Assembly: GCA_947450745.1 (NCBI GenBank)
Contig: CANFYD010000175.1
Coordinates: 1 to 7,378 of the forward strand
Direction of reading: 5' to 3'
DNA from: Burkholderiales bacterium
GTDB lineage: Bacteria; Pseudomonadota; Gammaproteobacteria; Burkholderiales; Burkholderiaceae_C
Length of the DNA: 7,378 bases
Shown here: in pieces, positions 1-6,800 of the stretch
Numbering within the stretch: the first letter of the stretch is position 1
Layout: every line of letters starts with the position of its first letter
Notes under the pieces: generated by a model
Databases searched by the model: none
What the model saw: only the letters and a program-made list of their open reading frames with translations
Told to the model about the DNA's origin: nothing
Made by a program: the position numbers and the translations under genes

Positions 1-551
1 AATTGCTGCGCGGCGGCTTGCACGGCCTGCCGCTCAGCCTCGCTGGCAGCTTGTCGAGCAGCTTCTTGCTCGGCTTCTCGCTCGGCTTCTCGGGCAGCTT
101 CTCGTTCGGCAGCTCGTTGGGCGACCAGAGCCTGTTCTCGGGCAGCTTGTCTTGCTTGTTCTGCCGCCTGCACCGCCGCTTGCTCGGCGACAGCCTTTTC
201 CGCTGCCGCTGCCGCTGCCGCAGCCGCAGCCGCAGCCGCAGCCGCAGCCGCAGCAGCAGCAGCAGCCGCAGCCTCCGCCTCCGCCTCCACAGCGGGCTGC
301 CAAGTGGGGCTGACTTCAAGCACGCGGTGGCGTTCGCTGATGTCTTCGACGTCGGTGACGTCATCCATATTCCAGCGACTCTTGGCGCGCAACCCGGCAT
401 TTGACGGGCCGGACGGACGTGGCTGGACGGCGTTATTGGCCTTCAAGGTGTCGAGCGAGATGCTCAGGTCGATCGGCTTTTCAAGCTCGCGCAGGCGCTC
501 GGTGAAAGCCTGCAAAATTTTGTTGGGATCGAAGCCATCTGACTCTGTCAT
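1..551 (-). CDS. Hypothetical protein with polyalanine run and charged helix (C-terminus cut off by the left window edge)
   Basis: I do not recognise this family. The frame opens with an ATG at 551-549 (MTESDGFDPNK) and stays open for 183 codons to the window edge, so the C-terminus is missing. Residues 1-90 are of ordinary composition and soluble-looking, with an acidic stretch (DDVTDVEDISE, about 66-76). Residues 94-117 are 24 consecutive alanines. From residue 118 to the edge the chain is almost only Ala, Glu, Arg and Gln, as expected for a long single helix or coiled coil. No signal peptide or membrane segment is visible, so it looks cytoplasmic at this end. It starts 73 nt after the stop of the Pro-rich gene on the same strand, so co-transcription is plausible. 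No good Shine-Dalgarno is seen, only AGG very close to the ATG. The Ala/Glu/Arg helix resembles the TolA middle domain in composition, but there is no N-terminal membrane anchor, so I do not call it TolA. Confidence is high that it is coding and low for any function. Confidence 0.72.
   Translation of the reverse strand, partial: MTESDGFDPNKILQAFTERLRELEKPIDLSISLDTLKANNAVQPRPSGPSNAGLRAKSRWNMDDVTDVEDISERHRVLEVSPTWQPAVEAEAEAAAAAAAAAAAAAAAAAAAAAAAAEKAVAEQAAVQAAEQARQAAREQALVAQRAAEREAAREAEREAEQEAARQAASEAERQAVQAAAQQ
201..272 (-). repeat. Polyalanine tract encoded by tandem GCN codons
   Basis: These 72 bp encode 24 alanines in a row (residues 94-117 of the left-edge protein). The DNA is built from short tandem units: mainly GCT-GCG pairs, a run of GCT, and GCA-GCG pairs at the end. 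Such near-pure hexamer and trimer repeats are prone to copy-number change by replication slippage, always in whole codons if whole units are gained or lost. Confidence 0.85.
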
Positions 552-624
552 GCCTGCATTGTGCCGGGCACAGGCAGCGGCCGAAACCGGGCTCACCCCA
601 GGTTGGCCACCGCTGCAAAGTTCA

Positions 625-2229
625 CTACCACTGACAGCCCTTGTCGCGCGCCGCGTCCAGCACCAAGGGCAGCACCGCCAGCAGGCCGGCACCGCCGTAA
701 GCCTTGCGGCAATCGGCCTTGCCCGCTTTCTCCATCTCCTCCGACAACTTGGACTTGTGCTCCGGCGGCACCGGCAGCAGTTGCAGCACGCCGCGCGAGC
801 CCCGACTGGACAGCTCACCACCGCGCGGCGGCACCCATTGCAGGTTCAAACGCGGCGCACTGGCCGAGGCGGACGGCGGCGTGGCCACGTCCTGCCCGAC
901 CCGCGGGCCGGCATCCGGTGCACCCAGCGTACCGGGCGTACTCGGCACTAGCCCCAGCAAACCCGGGTCGATGACGTTCGGCCTGGGCGCTGAAGCCGCT
1001 GCGCGAGTCGTTGCGCTGTGGGTCGCCGGATTGGCGGCCGCGTTGCTTGCCTCGGTGCTGGCAGGCAAGGTCGACGCGTTGGTCGACGAGTTGGTCGGCG
1101 CATTGGTCGCAGGCTTGGCGGCCGGACTGCTTGCGATCGGTGCTGTGGCTGTTGTGGCGGGCGTGGTCGCTGCGGCGGCGGCCGGTGCGGGCAAGCGCTC
1201 GGGCGGGGCGGGGGACGCCAGCTCGGCGACCGGTTTGGGTTGCGGCTGAGGCTTGAGTTCGACATCAGCGGCCGGCAGCAGGCGCTCGGGCGGTGCGATC
1301 CTGGCTGCCGCTGGCACCGCCACCGGCTTCGCCACCAGGGGCTGTGGTGCAGCGGTGAGCACCGGTGCCAGCACCGGCGGCAACACGGACGGCAGCGCTG
1401 GCCTCAGCTCAATCGCTTCAAGGCTCATCGGTGCCGCAAGCAGCGGAGCAGCCGGAGCAGGAGCTGGGGCTGGGGCTGGGGCTGGAACAGGAGCTGGAGC
1501 TGCGGGTGCGAGTACGGGTGCGGGCGCCGTCTTGACCGACTCGCGCTGCGGCAAGGGCTCCAACTTCGTCACCGGCGCTGCCGGCAGCGTGGGCGAGACG
1601 GGCTTGAGCACGGGCGACGTCAGGCGCTCCAGCGCTGCTGCGGGCGCGGCGTCCAAGGACAGCAGCCGGGGCTGCGGCCGACTTTCGACCGGCGTCGCTT
1701 CCACCGGCTTGGCGGCTGTGGGAGTGGGAGTGGGAGTGGGAATTGGAGTAGGCAGCGGCTCGGCCGCCATCAGCGGCGGCGGCGGCGGCGGTTCAGGTAA
1801 CGGCAGCGGCCGAGGTGGCGCTGGCACGGGCACGGGCACGGGCACGGGCACCGGCACAGGCGCTGGTCTGGGCTCGGCGGCTGCGGTGTCGCTCCAGGCA
1901 CCGAGCCGCGCCGCGCCGGGCGTCTTCGGCAGCTCCGTGGGCGCACTGAGCGGCCGGACCGCTCCGCCGAAGCGCTCTTGCCGGCCGCTGCCCACCGGGC
2001 CAGCGTTGGCGGGTGTCGGCGGCACAGGCAGGGCCGACGCATCGTTACCCGGCTCAGCCTGCGGCCCGCGCAGCGTCACATTCAAACTGCCCCAGACGCC
2101 GTCGCCCGGCTTGGCCGTGCCGCTCGGCGCCGTGCCCACCACCAGCACCAGCCACACATGCAGCAGCAGCGCCAAAGCAACACAGTGAAGCAGCCGGGTC
2201 GATTGAAGCGGCTCGGCTTGGCGCGGCAT
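625..2229 (-). CDS. Membrane-anchored Pro/Ala-rich envelope protein, TonB-like architecture
   Basis: A protein of 534 residues starting at the ATG at 2229 (MPRQAEPLQS). A start further upstream would overlap the end of puuD and add an unlikely N-terminus. An AGGA-containing stretch lies about 15 nt upstream, so the ribosome site is weak. Residues 1-11 are short and basic, and residues 12-32 form one hydrophobic helix, giving an inner-membrane anchor with the rest in the periplasm. Residues about 65-460 are rich in Pro, Ala, Val and Thr, with alternating runs: Val-Pro at 123-136, Thr-Pro at 161-171, Ala-Pro at 245-261. The C-terminal 75 residues are more ordinary and hold two cysteines (Cys507 and Cys532) flanking a hydrophobic stretch (GLLAVLPLVLDA), which could form a disulfide. 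Anchor, extended Pro-rich spacer and small terminal domain match TonB-type energy transducers in layout, but I see no typical TonB C-terminal motif. No ExbB/ExbD gene is in the window. Function is unproven. Confidence 0.82.
   Translation of the reverse strand: MPRQAEPLQSTRLLHCVALALLLHVWLVLVVGTAPSGTAKPGDGVWGSLNVTLRGPQAEPGNDASALPVPPTPANAGPVGSGRQERFGGAVRPLSAPTELPKTPGAARLGAWSDTAAAEPRPAPVPVPVPVPVPVPAPPRPLPLPEPPPPPPLMAAEPLPTPIPTPTPTPTAAKPVEATPVESRPQPRLLSLDAAPAAALERLTSPVLKPVSPTLPAAPVTKLEPLPQRESVKTAPAPVLAPAAPAPVPAPAPAPAPAPAAPLLAAPMSLEAIELRPALPSVLPPVLAPVLTAAPQPLVAKPVAVPAAARIAPPERLLPAADVELKPQPQPKPVAELASPAPPERLPAPAAAAATTPATTATAPIASSPAAKPATNAPTNSSTNASTLPASTEASNAAANPATHSATTRAAASAPRPNVIDPGLLGLVPSTPGTLGAPDAGPRVGQDVATPPSASASAPRLNLQWVPPRGGELSSRGSRGVLQLLPVPPEHKSKLSEEMEKAGKADCRKAYGGAGLLAVLPLVLDAARDKGCQW
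1464..1487 (-). repeat. 6-bp tandem repeat encoding Ala-Pro alternation
   Basis: On the plus strand the unit CTGGGG occurs three times perfectly and is followed by a CTGGAA variant. It encodes part of the Ala-Pro run (about residues 245-261) of the Pro-rich envelope protein. Confidence 0.8.
1718..1747 (-). repeat. 6-bp tandem repeat encoding Thr-Pro alternation
   Basis: On the plus strand GTGGGA occurs four times perfectly, then a diverged fifth copy ATTGGA. It encodes the Thr-Pro/Ile-Pro run near residues 161-171 of the Pro-rich envelope protein. Confidence 0.85.
1823..1858 (-). repeat. 6-bp tandem repeat encoding Val-Pro alternation
   Basis: On the plus strand GGCACG occurs four times perfectly, followed by the variants GGCACC and GGCACA. 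It encodes the Val-Pro run at about residues 124-136 of the Pro-rich envelope protein. Its unit differs from those of the other two dipeptide repeats in the gene. Confidence 0.85.
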
Positions 2230-2290
2230 GATTTTTCTTGGTTCCTGATCCGAAATTGGGCTGGGCCGCGCCGCCCACTGAGCAGCTGAG

Positions 2291-3505
2291 CTATTTGACC
2301 GTGCGGTGCTCGAACCAGCGGCCCAGCAGGGCGCGCTCGTCGTCGGTGATGCCGGTCGCATTGTTCATCGGCATGATTTTAAGCAGCACGGCTTGCTGAT
2401 AAAGCGACTGCGCATTCTGCTCGATCAGGGCGGCGGTGTGCAGCTGGATGTTCTTTTGCGCCAACTGCGCGTTGTGGCACATCACGCAGCGCTGCTCCAC
2501 CACCGCTTGCACCTGCGCCAGCGTGGGCACAGGCTGGGCCGTGTTGGCCAGCGCGGGGCTGGGCGCGGCCGGTGCCATCCAGACGATCAAAGCGGCCAGC
2601 AGCGCCAGCGCCGCTGCCACCAGGCCCCAGGCATTGCTGCCCTTGTGGCGCTTGACGAAATAGCTGCGGATCAGCACACCGGCCAACATCAAGCCGATCA
2701 GCACCAACCAGTTGTGGGCGTGGCTGTAAAGCATGCCGTAATGGTTGCTGAGCATGGCGATCAACACCGGCAGCGTGAAATAAGTGTTGTGGACGCTGCG
2801 CTGCTTGCCGCGCTGACCGAACACCGGGTTCACCGGCCGGCCGGCGCGCATGTCGGCGATCACCTGCTTCTGGCCGGGGATGATCCAGACCAGCACGTTG
2901 GCGCTCATCATCGTGGCGATCATGGCGCCGGTGATCAAAAACGCAGCGCGGCCGGCGAACAACTGGGCAGCGGCCCAACTGGCCAGCACGATGAAGGCCG
3001 CGATCAGGCCCAGCACCACACCGTCGTTGCCGATCTGCCCGTCTTTCTTGTGGCCGAAGCGGCGGCAGATCTGGTCATAAACCAACCAACCGGCAGACAA
3101 AAACACCAGCGCCGCCGCAATCGCCGAAGCGGTGCCGCCCGCCACCGTGCTCCAGTCAAAAACGCGCCGGTCGATCAGGTAAGTGCTGGCATTGAACAAA
3201 TAGAGCGTGACGAACAACGCAAAGCCGCTCATCCAGGTCCAGTAGCTTTCCCAGTAGAACCAGTGCAGGTGCTGCGGCAGGTTGGGCGGCGCCACCATGT
3301 ATTTCTGCGGGTTGTAAAAGCCCCCGCCGTGCACGGCCCAGAGCTCGCCGTCCACGCCCTTGGCCTTCAGCTCGGCCGATTCGGGCTTGACCAAATGGTT
3401 GTCCAGCCAGACGAAGTAGAACGACGCGCCAATCCAGGCGATGCCGACAATCACATGCAGCCAGCGCAACAGCAGGTTGGCCCAATCGAGCAAATAGGCT
3501 TCCAT
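2291..3505 (-). CDS. puuD: Membrane-bound, cytochrome c-linked urate oxidase (urate hydroxylase PuuD)
   Basis: A 404-residue protein that oxidises urate to 5-hydroxyisourate in purine breakdown. In this family electrons are passed to a fused cytochrome c rather than directly to oxygen as in the soluble uricase. The N-terminal part is an integral membrane domain of the urate-oxidase N-terminal family (DUF989 type), with roughly eight hydrophobic helices between residues 8 and 325. Conserved-looking blocks include WLHVIVGIAWIGASFYFVWLD near the start, GGGFYNPQKY at 60-69, and HWFYWESYWTW at 81-91. Residues 330-404 are a small cytochrome c domain with the haem site CVMCH at 340-344 and a likely axial methionine in MPM (378-380). 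Length and architecture look complete. The ATG at 3505 overlaps by one base the stop of the upstream micro-ORF (TGATG), and no strong ribosome site of its own is seen, which suggests translational coupling. No other purine-pathway gene lies in the window. The family assignment is from memory of PuuD proteins; I am sure of it. Confidence 0.93.
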   Translation of the reverse strand: MEAYLLDWANLLLRWLHVIVGIAWIGASFYFVWLDNHLVKPESAELKAKGVDGELWAVHGGGFYNPQKYMVAPPNLPQHLHWFYWESYWTWMSGFALFVTLYLFNASTYLIDRRVFDWSTVAGGTASAIAAALVFLSAGWLVYDQICRRFGHKKDGQIGNDGVVLGLIAAFIVLASWAAAQLFAGRAAFLITGAMIATMMSANVLVWIIPGQKQVIADMRAGRPVNPVFGQRGKQRSVHNTYFTLPVLIAMLSNHYGMLYSHAHNWLVLIGLMLAGVLIRSYFVKRHKGSNAWGLVAAALALLAALIVWMAPAAPSPALANTAQPVPTLAQVQAVVEQRCVMCHNAQLAQKNIQLHTAALIEQNAQSLYQQAVLLKIMPMNNATGITDDERALLGRWFEHRTVK

Positions 3506-3636
3506 CAGACGGCCCCAGCAGCTTCAGCGGCCTGAGCGGTTTGCGCGACTTGATCGGCCGGAGCGACGGAAGGCGGCACGTCGTGGCACCGCAAGCAGGC
3601 GGTCAGCGGAGAAGACTCGGCGCGGAAGTGAGGCAT
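3505..3636 (-). CDS. 43-residue micro-ORF with a CXXCH haem motif, overlapping puuD
   Basis: Read from the ATG at 3636-3634, this frame encodes MPHFRAESSPLTACLRCHDV followed by an Ala/Gln-rich tail ending AAEAAGAV. It carries a complete c-type haem attachment motif, CLRCH (residues 14-18). Its TGA (3507-3505) shares one base with the puuD ATG, a classic coupled arrangement. A GGGA stretch lies 6 nt before the ATG as a possible ribosome site. The frame extends upstream without a stop to 3700, so a GTG start is also possible. There is no signal peptide, which a periplasmic cytochrome would need for haem attachment, so it may instead be a remnant of a degraded cytochrome gene, a metal-binding leader peptide, or a chance frame. 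The haem motif right beside a cytochrome-linked oxidase is the reason to list it. Confidence 0.4.
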   Translation of the reverse strand: MPHFRAESSPLTACLRCHDVPPSVAPADQVAQTAQAAEAAGAV

Positions 3637-3761
3637 CACAGTTCCCAATATGCTGCTCACCACCGCGGGCGCTCTGAGCTGCAAGACTTGTCGCGCTGAT
3701 CAGCCCGGCCCCACCCTTTCGGCATGAACCCGCGCATCGCGCCGCTGCGACTTGTGGGCGG

Positions 3762-3775
3762 AAGTGTATACAGTT
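3762..3775. promoter_or_regulatory. Near-perfect palindrome, candidate repressor operator upstream of puuD
   Basis: The plus strand reads AAGTGTATACAGTT, symmetric at 12 of 14 positions around TGTATACA. It is A/T-rich within very GC-rich DNA and lies in the only sizeable gap of the window, about 126 nt upstream of the micro-ORF start and 257 nt upstream of puuD. Palindromes of the form TGTATACA are typical of GntR-family (FadR/VanR type) binding sites, and regulators of that class are known for purine catabolism genes. The link is an inference. The internal TATACA could also serve as a -10 element, but I find no convincing -35 box 17 bp away. Confidence 0.4.
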
Positions 3776-3776
3776 T

Positions 3777-3816
3777 TGCCGCTCTGCCGCTCTGCCGTTC
3801 TGCCGTTCTGCCGTTC
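3777..3816. repeat. Five-copy 8-bp tandem repeat in the intergenic region
   Basis: The plus strand holds two copies of TGCCGCTC followed directly by three of TGCCGTTC, so the unit varies at one position only. A partial sixth copy (TGCT) follows. The array begins one base after the 14-bp palindrome, in the 255-bp gap (3637-3891) between the CHAT gene and the puuD unit. A unit of 8 bp is not a multiple of 3, which fits a noncoding location. Apart from this repeat, the palindrome and the micro-ORF start, nothing else in the gap looks significant. Confidence 0.9.
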
Positions 3817-3891
3817 TGCTCGATCCTTGCTTTGCGCATCAATGCTCGGCAACACGCGCCGATTCTTTTTCGGCAGGCCTGATCCGTCCCG

Positions 3892-6800
3892 CTACTTTGT
3901 CGCCCGTCCGCCGCGCCGGCCCGCCACCGCTGCCTTCGCTGCGGCTTTGATGTGCGGCGCTGACGGCGAGGGCTCCAGCGGGGGCGGCCGGTCGCTGCGC
4001 AGCAGGCGGCCGGGCAGCAAGCCAGCGGCCAAGTCAGCCAGACGGCTCGCCGTGCGGGCTTGCTCGGAATCGGCCGGCTGGGTCAGCGACAAGGCGTCCT
4101 GGAAGCGCGACAACAGCTCGATACGGGCGACGATGGCTTCCAGTTGCGACGGCCTGACGTTGACGTTGTTCAGCGCATCGGCGTAGGCACGCGCCAAGTC
4201 TTCCAGCCACCTGCGGCCCTCGTCACCGGGCAGGCCCAGCTTGCCATCCAACAAGCGTTCCACCAGCAAGGCCTCCGGCTGCAGCAAGGCGTCAAACGGG
4301 TTGGAGTCGAGCGTGAAGCTCTGCTCGGCGCTGCGCCGGCATTGCTGCGCCAGCTCGATCGCCGCATCTTGCAGGTTGGAGGGCTCCCAGACCGTCAGCG
4401 AGTCGAGTGCCAAGCGGTACAGCGCCAGGCAAGGGCTGAACGAGGCACTGCCGGGCTGGCCTTCACCGGCGTGATACGCGGCAATGCTGTTTTGCAAGCT
4501 GGCCTGCATCTGGGCAGTGGCTTGGCGAGCCGGCTCACCGTCGGCCGCACCCAAGTGCCCGCTCAGCAACAGCCGCGCTTGCAGACTGGCCTTGCGCTGC
4601 CAGGCGCTGCCCCGCAGGGCGCTGCGCTCGCGGTGCGCGGCGGGTGCTGGCGCGGCGTGGGCGTGGGCGTTGTCATTCACGTTCGCGTTCACGTTCGCGC
4701 TTACGGCAACGCTGACGCTGTTCGCCACCAGCGCATCCAAGCCGTCCAGCCGTTTCAGGGCCAGGTCGATCAAGGCTTCCGCAGCGCTCAACTCTGCATC
4801 CAGCGGGGCCGCGCCGGAAAGGGCAGTCATCGCGCGGCTCTCGCCCAGTCGGGATTCCACATCGATCAGTTTTTCGATGTCGGAGATCGGCACGCTGCCG
4901 CTCAAATCCACTGCCTGCACCGCACCCAGCAGCGCGTCGCGGGCCCGTTCCAGTTGGCCCAGCTCCAACCATGTGCTGCCCAGCGCCGACTGCATTTGCG
5001 GCAACTGCTGCCAGCCGGGCGGGCAACGCTGCTGCAGCGATTGCGCCAGCCTGTCCACCTGGGCGGATAAATCGCGCGCGCTGAGGTAGTCGCGCCGCCG
5101 CGCCAAGTCGCCGCGCATGCGGGCCAACTCGTCCAGCATTTCATCGGCCGACACATACAAGCTGCCAGCCCCCTCGATGCGGGCACCATCGGTGGCCGGC
5201 TCGGCCAGCCAACCGGGCTCACCGTAGGCCTGGAAAGCGCCCCAGGTGATGTCGTCCGGGTGATTCCGCCAGACCTCTTGACGGGCGGTGAAGACGGCAT
5301 CGCCGAACGGTTGGCGGCGCTGCAGCAGTTGCTGATAAAAAACTTGACCGAACAATTTGGCCGATTGGTCGTTGACGGCCCAGCCCGCCACGATGACGCA
5401 GCGCACGCCGATTTCAATCAACTCGCGCGCCACGCTGGCGGCCAATTTGTTGTGGCTGCTGCCAGCGTCCACTTGCCCCAAGTGGCAGCAATTCAAGAAC
5501 ACCAGCTCGGGCACCGTTTCCATCGCCGCGATCTCGGCGGCGGTGATCAGCAGGCCGCCCGACAACAGCACGCCGCTGCGGCAGCGGCCGTCGGCATGCA
5601 TCAGGTCGAACACGCCGTGGGCGGAGATATGCAGCAGCCGCCACGGTTTGGCGTAGAGCTTGGCCAGCACGTCGCAAGCGGTGAAGTAGTTCTCGGTCAG
5701 CGGCTCGACCGCATAACCCATCGCCGTCATCAACTCGGCGGTAGCTTGCCCCTCCGCCTGCGCGCCGGGCAGGTCGGGCGGGGTTTGGCTGGGCTGGCCG
5801 TTGATGACCGGAAAGGCCTGGGTGAAACCGGCCACCGACGGATTGGCAATCACCAGGGCGTTGCGCCGCGTGCCCTGGTGGACATGGGTGCGAAAGCGCG
5901 GTGACGCCAGTTGCCTGACCACCGCAGTGCGCAGGGCCAGCGGCATCTTCTCCTCGCTCGGGCGCTCCGGGTCGTCGGCCAGCATCAGCTCCCAGGGCAG
6001 GTTAGCGGTATAGCTGTCCACCACCAGCACGACACGGTCGAGCTCGCGGGCCGCATCTTTGAAGTCGTGCGGCACCATCAACTGGAACAGCATGCGGCCG
6101 AAGTCCTCGTTCCAGATCGGGTTGCCGATCTGCTGCGCCACCAAGCGCTCGATCAAGCCGGGCTGACGCTGCAGCGCCACCGACTCGGCACGGGCGCGCT
6201 GGCCGACATACAAAAAGCGCAAGCGGTCGGCCACCGGGGCGGCGGCTGTCGCACCGGGCAAGCCGGCCGCATTGGCAACGAGCGGGCGTTCAGGCGCGTC
6301 GTTGTCGATATTGCGGTCGGCGTCGGTGATGATCAGGCGAGGCCAATAGCTGGCACCGCCGCTGTCGAACAAGCGCTGGCGCACGCCTTCGCCCTGCTCC
6401 AGCTCGCCCCGGCAGATCAAGGCCGTGCCCTGCTTTTCGGCCTGTGTGGACAACTGGCTGCCAAGCTGGCGCAGGGCGTAGGCGGCGCTGATGGCGGTGT
6501 CGAGGTAGAGCTCGACGATGTCGAGCCGGGCAATGCGGATGTTCAAACGCGTGGTCGAAAAGAACTTGGCGTTGGCGTCCATCACGCCGCGCACCAGCGC
6601 CTCCACCGACGCCCCCACGGTCAAATTGGCCGACGAGTTGTAACCCAGCAGCAGCGTCGCCAGCGGCAGCTCGCGGTCGCCCTTGCCCAGCACGTCGATC
6701 ACTTGCAGCAGATAGCGCAAGGCGCCGGTGCGCACCGCATCGGTCAGGTCGGACGGGCTGAGCGTGCGGTCATAACTGCCCAGGCCGGTCACGATGGCCC

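Noticed and set aside
201..272. CRISPR-like or other structured repeat array
   Set aside because: The repeats are 3- and 6-bp codon repeats in frame within a gene, with no spacers.
1..551. TolA assignment for the Ala/Glu/Arg-rich protein
   Set aside because: The composition resembles the TolA middle domain, but there is no N-terminal membrane helix, the acidic N-terminal region does not fit, and no tol genes are adjacent.
304..951. Plus-strand frame of 215 residues spanning two minus-strand genes
   Set aside because: It crosses the ends of two better-supported minus-strand genes and has no recognisable feature.
1253..2188. Plus-strand frame of 311 residues, Gly/Ala/Ser-rich
   Set aside because: It is the antisense shadow of the Pro/Ala-rich minus-strand gene. 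Its composition is the expected complement (Pro codons read as Gly), and no domain or start signal supports it.
2262..2277. Hairpin TGGGC-6 nt-GCCCA after the puuD stop codon as a terminator
   Set aside because: The stem is 5 bp and is followed only by a short AATTT, so it is too weak to call. Such stems arise often by chance in GC-rich DNA.
2306..3535. Plus-strand frame of 409 residues opposite puuD
   Set aside because: puuD has clear family motifs and a haem site on the minus strand. The opposite frame is rich in His, Gln and Arg with no recognisable motif, typical of high-GC antisense frames.
3657..3842. Minus-strand 61-residue frame in the gap downstream of the CHAT gene
   Set aside because: It runs through the 8-bp tandem repeat, so part of the peptide is repeat-derived. 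It is basic and motif-free, overlaps the candidate operator and has no clear ribosome site.
3858..3874. Hairpin GCCGA-7 nt-TCGGC just after the CHAT stop codon as a terminator
   Set aside because: The stem is only 5 bp and no T-run follows it in the minus direction, so intrinsic termination is not supported.
4060..5070. Plus-strand frame of 336 residues opposite the CHAT gene
   Set aside because: It lies wholly within the CHAT protein coding region, is Gln/Arg/Leu-rich and has no motif, so it is a shadow frame.
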